Source: Cenococcum geophilum 1.58
Taxonomy: Eukaryota; Ascomycota; Dothideomycetes; Gloniales; Gloniaceae
DNA length: 64,000 nucleotides
NCBI GenBank assembly: GCA_001692895.1
Contig: KV748199.1
Coordinates: 1,612,001 to 1,676,000, forward strand
Direction: 5' to 3'
The notes beneath the pieces are model-generated. The model did no database searches, had not been told where the DNA came from, and saw only the letters and a list, made by a program, of their open reading frames with translations. Position numbers and translations under genes: made by a program. Positions 33,120 through 42,776 of the stretch are shown here, in pieces (within the stretch, counting starts at the first letter, position 1; each line of letters starts with the position of its first letter).

Positions 33120-35324
33120 TGCAGGAGCTAGGCCACAAACGCAGGTACCCAGGATGCAGTTTAAATGAAAAGAGCTGTAATTCAATTTGCGATCTGGCTG
33201 AAGTAAATGTCGGGTTCGTTACTCTAACGCGGGGAAAAGCCACCCCAAAGCCACCTAACACATGTTTAAGAGTCACCGAAGCTAGAGAGTATCTACTCCA
33301 ATAAGCATGAGGGGTGGCCTCCCACTGGCACTCTCAAGTTTGGGGGTTACGTGTTGGGACATTAGTGGAGGAGAGTTTGATCGCCCCGTTTGTATGATGG
33401 TTGATGAAAATGCTGTCGTATAACCTTCGTTATGCACTGGCGGGTATGGAATAGCTGTGTGATTGGGGTTAAACATTTATGACATGCAACAGGGCAGACT
33501 GCTTGACCAATCTACATGCAGGGTTGGGTGGTGTTACACAGCCTGAATGTGGGGTGACAAGCCCCGCACCACTCAGCCACCAGACAACCCTGCAATATGG
33601 TAAGCGGATAGTTATATAGCTCAATTGCCAGATACGCTGCGTAGAACATACCTGATACTGAAGACACAGCAGAAGCGACTAGAATGTCTTAGAGAGACTA
33701 GCCCTTATTGTAAAGATCTAAACTATAAAAGTAGAAAAAGATTAAGCTAGAAATAAAACTACTTATATTAAAAAGTCAGTATTAGAATATATTATTTCTA
33801 TTTAAAAGTAATTTAATTTATTACTATTATATATACGTTGAAGCTTTTATTAACTATTTTTAAACTAAACTAAATTACTTATTATTATTATTATTATTTG
33901 TTCTATTTATTGCCCGATTCGGTCCCTTTTCTAGGTCCATGCAGGCTTCTACCTATTTACAGGAAAAATCCCTAGTAAGGGAAAAACCCAGGTGTATCCT
34001 TCCAGCTAGTCTTGCGCGCTCCGCCTACGCCTAGCCTGTTTACCATTTTAGTGTGTCTGCCTTTCGTACCATGCTTCCAAGGTATCTTGGAAGGTCTAGG
34101 GGGTAGTGGGAGGGTCTGGTGATTCGCCTGCGTGCCGCCTTCGGCACAGCGGGGATTACTTTTCAACGGTTTTACTTTTTAAAAGGTATTATAAAAGAGC
34201 AGATAGGCTTCTCTCTAACCTGTAAGCTTTTCTTATTTTTACGTAAGAGCGGCAGAATTACGTATAACTACTTTAGTAGGTAACATATACTTTTAAGGAC
34301 TTCGAAAGCTACTTGTCTCTAGCAAAATATAAAGCGGAGTACCCCTTAAAATCTTTAGAATTCCCTCGTCGTGATCCGTTAGGGTACCTCAAATGCTTAG
34401 ATCTTGAAAGAATAGCACTGCCGGATCAATGGGTCAGAAAATTCACGGGCGAATTTTAGAATTGCACGAGAAGGTTGTTATGCCTTTGTGCCTTTAATTG
34501 TCTCATCACTAACCAAGGATTCAATGATGAGAGATAGCATTTCAAAATAGTGGGCGTCATTATCAATTCGTAATAGTGCTAGCTACTAAAGCAAAAGCAA
34601 TATAGTTCACCCTTGATGATAGCTATTAAGCATTATCACTAGTTTTCTTTGCCAGCGCATAACTCGACTCGTACGACAAGATCTGGTTGCCCCACTTCTA
34701 GCCTAGTAAATAGGCATACCGGATTGTGATTGCACTGGATAACAGTCAAACTATGGTCGAGTCTAGCACTACTAACCTGACCCTAAAACGCTTGCAGCAA
34801 TTATACACCTTTTAACTCTACTTGAAATTGTTTTGCGGCTCTAACGAAGACAGAAGAAGTCGTCCTTATTGCAGTCGGTTCTTCGCTCTTCCGGGATGGC
34901 GTCCTTAGCAAGAAGCTGAGTGTATCAAGAGGTATACCGCGTGCTCATGGACCAAGTCTAGCCGTCAGTTTGCAGAAATTTACATGCGCTGAGAACCGGA
35001 GGAGAGTTTAATCAGTTGTTGCCAGAATTCGGACGCAACATATCTGAAGACCTTCGGTTGCTTCAGAAAATTTGGATACATCTCCCAAAAGTTTGCGGGA
35101 TGCCTTTAGGTCTAAGTTGAAGAGTGATGAAACACCAAACATCAAACGTTGAGAATTGCTTTGGATTTTGCGCGGGAATACTGATGCAGTATCGCTGAGT
35201 AGTCGTGAGGACGTTGGGTTGATCAGAGCTTACTGGTTTTCCTAGGTATCATCACTCTAGAATGTATTATGAAGTCGCTGGATTCATAACTCATAAATAT
35301 GAAAGCTTTAATTAATCACACATA
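33120..35324. other. Intergenic with an AT-rich relic island and two perfect hairpins
   Basis: 33680-33910 is strongly TA-rich with an (ATT)n run near 33880-33900, like a small RIP-mutated insertion. Just after it, 34074-34093 forms CTTCCAAG-GTAT-CTTGGAAG, a perfect 8-bp stem with 4-nt loop, and 34132-34147 forms GTGCCG-CCTT-CGGCAC. No coding sequence could be supported over these 2.2 kb. The mix of AT-rich and GC-rich pieces suggests an old element relic. Confidence 0.5.
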
Positions 35325-36917
35325 TTACGATTCCAGATTTGCAATCAACTTCGCAAAAGCCTTATCCACCAGCTTAGCCCTCTCCACCGTCTCACTCATA
35401 ACCCTCAGTGCATCTGCGTCGACCGCAAGTACTTGGCCACCCTTCATACAACTCACATCCGCCTTTGTGGCGCCTTTCACCCACTCCGCATCAATCATCC
35501 ACCACTCAGGCACCGTAAACTCCTTTTGGTCAACCGCCTTATTTTTCAACAAGCTTCCATTATACCATAGGAGTTTGCCGTCCTCACCAGCATGCGCAAT
35601 GCTGAACCCGCAAACCTTCTCCTTCGGCATCTTGAGTCCAACAGACGCGGTGCCATTCCTCCTCACATTCGCCCCGGACCTAATTGGCACCTTATCTCCC
35701 AGAACAGCGCCATAGTGCTCCTCAAACGCAAACGGGACGCCGGACAGCTCCATGCCGAACCACCAGCTCTCCTTATCGCCATATGTCATCTTATACGTCC
35801 ACTCATCCCTCACCTCCCGGCTGTTCTGCCACGCCACATGCAGCAGCCCCGTCAGCACCTCCAAGCGCCTCTTATCTAGCACCACAACCCCGGAATCGCC
35901 CTCCTCCGCATATCCTTCCGTCCAGACCTTACTCTTCCTCAGCGCCTCCGATGGCGTCCGCCCCGCCTTCTTCAGCTCCCAACGCCACCACTCCGCGCGG
36001 TCCACAAACTTATTCTGCGACACCAGCTGATCATGATACAGCATCACGCCCGTCTCATTGTACCCCAGCGTCCGCAACACCGTGTCCTCGGGCCGTGCCG
36101 CAAACACCACATCCGCATCCAGCAGCACGACCTGCTCGAAGTCGCTCGCGAGCGCCGCAAACGGCTTGACGGCCCAGCCCGCCTTGCCGTCGCGCAGCTG
36201 CAGCGAGCGGTCGTCGAAGACGGACAGCACGTCGAGCGCGGAGACGTTGGCGGCGAGCCCGCACAGCGCGGCGCGGTACTCGTGCGGCAGGTCGCCGTCG
36301 CCCGCGTACGCGATCTGGATCGGCAGCGACGAGTTCAGCACCGCGCGCAGGTTCTGGATTAGGTGCGCTGCGAAGCGGAACTGGGGTTTGCCGGCGGGGA
36401 TGACGATGCCGCGGGTGCCTGAGCGGATGCGGTGGCGGAGGGCGGTGAAGGGCGCTCTGTTGGCTTGCTGGAGGGTGTGGAAGTCGGTCGAGGTGTAGGG
36501 CAGGCTCGGGTTGCGGAGGAAGGGGAAGGAGGCGAGCAGGGCGGTGTTGAGGGCGGAGTCGAGCGTGGCGGTTTCGTTGGGTGTGAAGGAGGGTGCGAGG
36601 GTGTCAGAGAGCTTTATCCACGAGGTTAGGAGCTCGGTGCGTCTGCCCAGCTCGCCGAAGGCGGAGGATGGGAGCGGGTAGTTTGTGAAGTACGATGCGG
36701 CATCGGAAACGATTGCGGTGAGGTTTGGAAGGCTGGAGGAACTGGAGGAGGCGCGGAAGGGGTTTCTGAGCCTGCTAGAGACTTCTAGGCCGTTTCTATC
36801 GATGTGGAAAAATGTGTACAGGAATAGGACGAATACAGCGGCGATTGCTATGTATTTATAGCGAGAACGCTGAAAAAATGGATATTTGGAAGTCAATTGA
36901 GCGTAGAGTGAATACAT
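35325..36917 (-). CDS. GT71-type alpha-1,3-mannosyltransferase (MNN1 family)
   Basis: Single exon, 530 aa, type II Golgi membrane protein: short cytosolic N-terminus (YSLYAQLTSKYPFFQRSRYK), TM at about residues 23-41 (YIAIAAVFVLFLYTFFHI), then a luminal stem and catalytic domain. The core shows GIVIPAGKPQFRFAAHLIQNL, PIQIAYAGDGDLP, WAVKPFAALASDFEQVVLLDADVVF (the DxD metal/nucleotide-sugar site, near residue 275), YHDQLVSQNKF, EGDSGVVVLDK and TYGDKESWWFGMELSG, the order seen in MNN1/MNT2-type transferases. It adds alpha-1,3-linked mannose to N- or O-glycans from GDP-mannose. Two NGT/NGS-type glycosylation sites occur in the C-terminal half. The 36000-36300 part is markedly GC-rich, producing long shadow frames on the other strand. 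Confidence 0.9.
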   Translation of the reverse strand: MYSLYAQLTSKYPFFQRSRYKYIAIAAVFVLFLYTFFHIDRNGLEVSSRLRNPFRASSSSSSLPNLTAIVSDAASYFTNYPLPSSAFGELGRRTELLTSWIKLSDTLAPSFTPNETATLDSALNTALLASFPFLRNPSLPYTSTDFHTLQQANRAPFTALRHRIRSGTRGIVIPAGKPQFRFAAHLIQNLRAVLNSSLPIQIAYAGDGDLPHEYRAALCGLAANVSALDVLSVFDDRSLQLRDGKAGWAVKPFAALASDFEQVVLLDADVVFAARPEDTVLRTLGYNETGVMLYHDQLVSQNKFVDRAEWWRWELKKAGRTPSEALRKSKVWTEGYAEEGDSGVVVLDKRRLEVLTGLLHVAWQNSREVRDEWTYKMTYGDKESWWFGMELSGVPFAFEEHYGAVLGDKVPIRSGANVRRNGTASVGLKMPKEKVCGFSIAHAGEDGKLLWYNGSLLKNKAVDQKEFTVPEWWMIDAEWVKGATKADVSCMKGGQVLAVDADALRVMSETVERAKLVDKAFAKLIANLES

Positions 36918-37508
36918 ATTTACATATTACAAGAAATAACGAACGACTTTTACAAGAGAAGGAGCGAAAGTAGCAAAAGAACAGCTAGAAAAGGTCGAAG
37001 ACAAATTTTGGAGGTTGCAGTGTCTTGCGTTTTCCACTAGCGCGGCTGACTGCTGATACTGCGGAGGACCCAGCACCGCCTTGATTGACCTATCCTGGTG
37101 TGCCTCACGGGCGATCATATGCTCTCACTAGACTTTCTATTGGATAAGAATAGGATGGCGTGCGCCATTGTGTTATCCAACCAAACGGGAGATGGGTTTA
37201 AGAAACATCCTGGGAGAAAGAAAAGGGGAGGTTATTGGTGGCTGCGTTAGCTGGAGGCCGGTGCAGCTGTAGGCCTCGTGTAGTGATTGCTCTCATAACG
37301 TCTGGAACAATGATTATTTTGCGATGAACCTTGGGCTGATCTACATGCTGACTGTGGCTTTGCGTGGGCTGAGCTTTCTGCTGTGGCACCGTGGTCAATC
37401 CGGGATCGTGGGATTAGGATCACGGACCGTGCGAGCCCGTCACCCCCATACCCAGCATCACCATTTAAATACACTCTCTAGATACAGGAATATCGCTCAC
37501 ATCTTTAC
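36918..37508. other. Intergenic, no gene seen
   Basis: Short unsupported frames on both strands; probable promoter of the GT71 gene and 3' region of the F-box gene. Confidence 0.45.
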
Positions 37509-38540
37509 TCATGCATTTAACTTCCCTAAATCCACCCCAGTCCAGATTTCATATTTGATTGACTTGCAAAGAGACAATCTCCTCGAAATCTCTGCGACAA
37601 AGACTTCATCTGGCCTCTCACTTCCCCCCGGTTCTATGTATGCAAACTGCACCCATTCAATATCCAAAGATTGAAGGCTATCCGCAAATTGCTCGAGAAA
37701 CACAGTCAATGACCGCTGTGTTGTTGGAACAGCTAGTTTCAATCGCCAGAGCCCTGGACATGAGACCTTCTGTTGCAGTTGTGCAGGAAGGTCGTCGTCA
37801 AGCATATATGCCCTATTTCCCAACATCGCAGTTGAGCCATACGAAATTTCCAGTTCCTCCAGTTTCCTGAGCTGCTGGATGAAAATCGCAACATGTCCCG
37901 CCATATAAATCTCATTTCTTAATTCTGTAATTTCGAGCCGACGGAGGTTGATAAAAGCCACTCCCATTTCTTGATACCCAAGTTTGACGCCTTCTTTGGG
38001 GACAAGAGGCCAGTAGCCCTTGTTTGATTGTGGAGGCCAGAAGAGGCTGCAATCAGCATTGATCTTGAGAGACTTTAACCTTTGACAGGCAGCCGCCTTT
38101 TTGATAACAGGGAGCAAGTAGTTAAATGACGTAAATTCTTCACCTTCCCCATAGTATTTTATCCAGTTTCTATAGTGTGTAGTGATAATAATGGATTTGA
38201 GGTTCGTAAAGAGACCTACTACCCTATGTAAATCCTCACTTGTGGTGTCAGTCCCCCTAGTCGTTCCTAGTGGTTGTATGTAGAAGACAATATGTTTGAC
38301 CATCTGACAGAAATTTTCGGTGGTAGCCAATGCAATAAAATCCCTCATCCTCCTCGGAGATGGATAAATATGCACCACGGAGAATAGCAGCGGACTGGCT
38401 ATGTGAGCTATTTTCCTACACGTACTGCGAAGTCGTTTAAGGGTTTTAGGGTCGCAATAAGTAAGAGTATGGTTGATGAGTTCTTCAGGGAGTTCCAGTA
38501 TCTTGAATGGGCACGGCCGGAGACGCTTGGCTGGGTTCAT
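37509..38540 (-). CDS. F-box protein with LRR-like C-terminus
   Basis: Single exon from ATG 38540 (MNPAKRLRPCPF), 343 aa; the frame also opens 19 codons earlier at 38597, but that part reads through intergenic sequence. The F-box lies near residues 11-50: ILELPEELINHTLTYCDPKTLKRLRSTCRKIAH. It is followed by ASPLLFSVVHIYPSPRRMRDF and loosely repeated Leu-rich strands (FINLRRLEITEL, LRKLEELEISY, LWRLKLAVPTTQRSLTVFLEQFADSLQSLDIEWVQF). F-box proteins link substrates to SCF ubiquitin ligases through Skp1. The protein shares architecture and several phrases with the F-box gene at 44415-46189, so the two are probably paralogues. Substrate unknown. Confidence 0.85.
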   Translation of the reverse strand: MNPAKRLRPCPFKILELPEELINHTLTYCDPKTLKRLRSTCRKIAHIASPLLFSVVHIYPSPRRMRDFIALATTENFCQMVKHIVFYIQPLGTTRGTDTTSEDLHRVVGLFTNLKSIIITTHYRNWIKYYGEGEEFTSFNYLLPVIKKAAACQRLKSLKINADCSLFWPPQSNKGYWPLVPKEGVKLGYQEMGVAFINLRRLEITELRNEIYMAGHVAIFIQQLRKLEELEISYGSTAMLGNRAYMLDDDLPAQLQQKVSCPGLWRLKLAVPTTQRSLTVFLEQFADSLQSLDIEWVQFAYIEPGGSERPDEVFVAEISRRLSLCKSIKYEIWTGVDLGKLNA

Positions 38541-39065
38541 GGTCGGCGGGAGGTTGGGCTGAAAGCAAAGCAGTGTTGTCCTAAAGACCTTGAGCATGAG
38601 GTTAGCTTCATTACGGGCAAAGCTTACCGGAAGCCCATGAGGTTAGCTTCATTACGGGCAAAGCTTACCGGAAGCCCATGAGGTTAGCTTCATTACGGGC
38701 AAAGCTTACCGGAAGCCTAGAGAAAGGCGGAGTGCAGACTGTCAAGGATGTCTCCACGTCGACGACGGAAAGTGGTCGAGGCACTCCGGAATCTACGCGC
38801 GTATGACGCTCAATGCCAAGACGCCCAATGCCAAGACGCCAAACCGACAGGTCGAGAACGCTCTGGCAGATTCTGGGATTCTAGAAAACCTGAACAGCTA
38901 TTAAATTATTAAATTATTTCGAGACTACTTAACCGGAATATGAATTTCAAAACACCGAAATTTTCATGCGGCTCCAAACCGACTACCACTCCAATGGACC
39001 CTGACCGCCCCCAGTTGTGCCGCAGAGGGACCTCAATCCAGCTAACTCATCCAGTTCTTTGCATA
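38541..39065. other. Intergenic upstream of the F-box gene
   Basis: Contains the 41-bp triplication annotated separately, and a short partial duplication (AATGCCAAGACGCC twice) at 38811-38841. No gene seen. Confidence 0.5.
38595..38717. repeat. Three perfect tandem copies of a 41-bp unit
   Basis: 38595-38635, 38636-38676 and 38677-38717 are identical; each starts CATGAGGTTAGCTTCATTAC and ends TACCGGAAGCC. The array starts 55 bp upstream of the F-box start codon, so it lies in its promoter or 5' leader. Perfect identity suggests a recent expansion. Confidence 0.95.
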
Positions 39066-40268
39066 CTAGGGGACGAGTATTAGCTTCGGATCCGTCGTGT
39101 GATTTTTTCCATGCTCGATCTCACCTTGTTCAGCCCTCCGGCACTCACTGCTTCTCCCTTCTCGTCTCGAGCCCGGTAGTATTTCTCCTCCAGACATCTG
39201 CTCAAGCTTGAGATGAGCTTTGAGTAAAGGTAAAAATACGGGCTTATCCGATAATGGTTCGTCCTTCAGCTTAGCATACTTGCATTCGAGCTCTCGAACC
39301 CATCCTTGGAAGTTGTTTGAGAGAGCATTCTGGTAAGCTTCTCCAACCGATATTTTACGTGTTGAGTATACGTCGCATCGCACAGAACTTTTGGAAGCGG
39401 AGACGGGAAGCACAGTCAAAGCAACCCAAAGCGAGGTTCCGGCAATGGTCTTTACGGTGGTTAATGGGGATAAGCTTAGCCTATCATCTTCCCGAATGGC
39501 AACACTGGTACCTCGAAACATGAGCATATATGCAAAAATTGAATTTGATCTCTGCTGAGTGCGTTGTGTGACTTTATTTTCGATTGGATCTTGCGCTGCT
39601 TAAACTGATGAGTATGGCCATGCTATAATAAATATATTTTAAAGTTTAAATGGCTCACCTGCGGCTTTCCAGTTGAAGTCTCCTCTAATTTCCCATCCCG
39701 CTACCCATGAGCTTTGCGCAGTGATACCATATTGAGTAGAGAAGCTGATAATCTGTTCACAGCTCGGAGGCTCTACAATCTCACCGGCATCTAGATTGAT
39801 GTGGATAAACCCGCCCTTGTCAGTACAGGTATGAATCTTGAAAAGACTATTTTGGGCCTTGTCAAAACCGGCAATACCGTCGAATTGCGGCGCCTTTACA
39901 AGATTTCCTTTAGTATCATAGCTCCAACCATGATATTTGCAACCAAGGACTAGAGAAGACCCAGCAACTTTCTTGGTTACGGCATATGCTCGGTGTCTAC
40001 ACACGTTATGGAAAGCTCGAGGAATGTTGTCCTTGCCAAGGATGATGAAGATTGGGAAGCCTGCCATTTCCATAGATATATAATCACCGCGTCTGGTGAA
40101 ACGGCTTCGATGCACGACACAAATCCATGTCTATTACAAGGTCAATTTGATTACAAAGGATAATTTTGATAACATTACTTTGCTGAATATTGCCCGCCTC
40201 TCAAGCATGAACAATTTTTCATCTGTCCACCATCCTTCAGGAAAGCCTGGTTCTTTAGACACTTCCAT
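39066..40268 (-). CDS. Rieske [2Fe-2S] protein with degenerate ring-hydroxylase catalytic domain
   Basis: Three exons: 40268-40179, 40130-39659, 39598-39066 (introns GTAATG...AATAG, GTGAGC...TTTAAG); phases close at 364 aa. The N-terminus ([20 protein letters not shown]) and the Rieske domain match ring-hydroxylating oxygenase alpha subunits. Cluster ligands are present: CRHRAY (C-x-H) and, 18 residues after that His, CKYHGWSY (C-x2-H). After GDFNWK, where the family has the NYxECYHCxxxH iron-binding helix, this protein reads [11 protein letters not shown] and has no His pair. The later strand [23 protein letters not shown] still matches the catalytic-domain sheet. It should carry an electron-transfer cluster but no mononuclear iron. 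Adjacent to, and on the same strand as, the complementary gene at 40958-42010. Confidence 0.85.
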
Positions 40269-40957
40269 TGTTGGCTCGTCAAAGAAAAGGTGATGAGCCC
40301 AACTGAACTTGCGTCACTAACAAGTAATATGAAATTAGCCTGCGCAAGATATTAGCAAGCTAGGAGGTCTTGATGCTCGAAGTCCAAATAATGGCGTAAT
40401 TAACGGATTCAGAAGAAACAAGACTATTATTGGATTGAGTAGCACAACTATGAACGGTGAATGCGAATTTCTATACCAAGTAGGAATCAAATACCATGAC
40501 TCTAAATCAAATCAATAATATACATATCAAGCTGCATGAGTTCCAGACTGGGCCATGTTATGGAAATTCTCCGGAGTTCTTTGTGGGGTGCGGTAGACGT
40601 CTGGGATTACCACAAACAATTTACATAATCTAAACGACTTTATTCGTCAAAGGAATAAGAAAAGTTAGCAGAGGAATTGAACGCCGATAGAGGTAGGACG
40701 AATGAAACCGAGTTGCCTTTTTTGGTTATATTTTCCCGCTTGCACACCCAACAAAAAAGCCGAGATCTATCCATTCATGCAGGTCATGATCGACGCTAAG
40801 AGGAAGAAAATAGGTCGTTGAGCTACAGCATGCGCATGTCGGGCCGCAACCCTAATTCAAAGCCTTTCAACTTGTCAAATGATTCATGGCAAGCCTACCA
40901 GAAGCAAACCAGTGTTCGTGCATATAAGCCAGCAAATACTCGTGATTTTCTGGGACC
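40269..40957. promoter_or_regulatory. 689-bp spacer between the two Rieske-family genes
   Basis: Serves as 3' region of the upstream gene and promoter of the Rieske gene. No coding sequence; a plus-strand frame at 40818-41021 is a shadow. Confidence 0.5.
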
Positions 40958-42010
40958 CTATGAAGCTGCAAGCTCCACAAGGCTGGAGCGTGCCACGTAT
41001 TTGTTGCTTGGAACCGTGTGACTGGGGTTAACGCGTTTCTCTCCCTCGTGCTGCGAGCAAACAAGGTCGAGAACGCGTTGCTGATAGACTTTATGTAACA
41101 CATCAATATCTTGAAAAATACGTTCTTAACCGGGAATTGCTTACAGACTACTCCAGTCTCTTTGACCGGATTAAGTATCCCTTCAGTATAGATACCCTTT
41201 TCCAGATTTTCTTGGGCCTTTTCACAAAGCTCGAAATCTTCTATGGCGACCTGTCTTACAAACTTGAAGTATTCTTCAAATTTATCGCCCGATTCCGTAT
41301 GGTAATAGTCAAATTCCATCCGGGTGACCCCAGGCTTCTCCGTCGGGCAAATCCGGAACGATGACATACCACCACCGTAAACATTGAGTGTACAATTAGG
41401 AAAGAAGTAGAGGAAGAGGCCGTCATTCCGTTTTTTTGGATCCGCTACATGTTGGGAAAAGTTCTTGTGGTTGTATACAGTATAAAATGTTGGCGGATAA
41501 TATATGGAAAATGAAGGATGAGTGTATTGGCAGTGCAGGCATTCTTGATATCCATCCACCCTAAATTAATTAGCAACTTGTTTCGTTAAAAATCCGTCTA
41601 GTTGACTTACATTGTCTTCCAGTTGAAGTTGCCCTCGTACTTGATGCTTCGCCGGTATGGAAGTTTTGTGAAATCTACTGTCGCAAGCAAAGGTTCCAAA
41701 TCCGGAAAGAATTCATCAAAAGTTGGTGCGTGGGCTGATATTGTAGTAAAAAGAAGCCCGGTCTCTGTCAAATGGCTTCGCATTTCGACACTCTGCTCAA
41801 CTCGATGAGTGTTGCTTGCAGGATAATTGGCAGCGCCAGGTGACGCGCAAGCATACTGACATCTGCTGTGTAGACCTTGATATCTCGAACTCCCTCGGAG
41901 TTGCGGCGAACTGTCAACCTAATCTGAGCTATCTCATAGTCTACCTCTTCCCCAATGTTCCGAAATCGAGTTGCCGGTCCTAGAAGGTACCATGACTGTC
42001 CGGAAGTCAT
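40958..42010 (-). CDS. Ring-hydroxylating oxygenase alpha-subunit homologue lacking the Rieske cluster
   Basis: Four exons: 42010-41861, 41795-41611, 41560-41145, 41088-40958; introns GTCAGT...TTGAG, GTAAGT...TTTAG, GTAAGC...ATAAAG; phases close at 293 aa. ATG 42010 follows an in-frame stop. The catalytic domain is intact: EGNFNWKTMVDGYQECLHCQYTHP gives the E-x2-H-x4-H iron ligands and inter-subunit bridging Glu, and VAIEDFELCEKAQ gives the third carboxylate ligand, as in choline-monooxygenase-type enzymes. The C-terminus FYQQRVLDLVCSQH fits too. The N-terminal half aligns with the frame of a Rieske domain (WYLLGPATRFRNIGEEVDYEIAQ, then SHLTETGLLFTTIS), but both C-x-H and C-x2-H loops are absent. 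Its first intron is the least certain; its acceptor (TTGAG) is not pyrimidine-rich. Confidence 0.8.
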
Positions 42011-42776
42011 TATGGGGTGTTACGGCTACGGTTTTGTTGGAATGATACTAGCCTTCATAAAGACCGCACGACGCTCAAGTTGATAGAGAGGTGAGCTACA
42101 GTACCAGGACGCAGGAAGGGTCTTAGTGAGGGAAGCCATATCGAGACCTGAATGCACACAAACGAACGAAAAATTCTGGGGGTTCTTCTTTCAGCTTACT
42201 CAAGTGCGAGTCTTGGAATTATGTTTTCACGACATAGCATTGCATAAAATATATAATTGTGACTGTAAATGGATAAAACGTCCCGATACGTGATGAAGCA
42301 TGGTACCCGCATGCCGGTTTGTCATGGAAGCCTCGTATTACGTGCCTGGTCTCTTTATTGCGCCAGGAGCAAGGCCTGGAGTTGATAATGCTTATCGCGA
42401 GTTGGACGAAATCTACACTTCAGGGATCACCAGCTTATCGCAAGTCGGCTGCAAAGCAGCAGTGACCCGGTGACTGCGCGATTCAAGCCGGCATCTCCGG
42501 TATCGATCCACATTGAAGAGATGTGTTATTGTTGCAGGACCACGTAAGACAAGCGTGTTGATCCTTCGGTTGTGCATTTTGGAGAGGGGTTAGGTTGGTG
42601 GCTCTAGCAAATCAGTAGGATTTATTTCTCCGCGGGAAGAGTGGGTTGATAGTGTTCACTAGCAAGGGGAATATAAGCTTGTCAGCAGCTCATATATAAT
42701 AGATATCTGAAAGTTTGGAGATACTTTACCGGCTTTACCAGATTAGGGTTTCAATACGCTTGGCTTGAAACATCAT
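42011..42776. other. Intergenic, no gene seen
   Basis: Probable promoter of the oxygenase gene. No coding frame could be supported. Confidence 0.45.

Noticed and set aside
35684..36629. Several plus-strand frames of 90-160 codons
   Set aside because: Antisense shadows of the GC-rich GT71 coding sequence.
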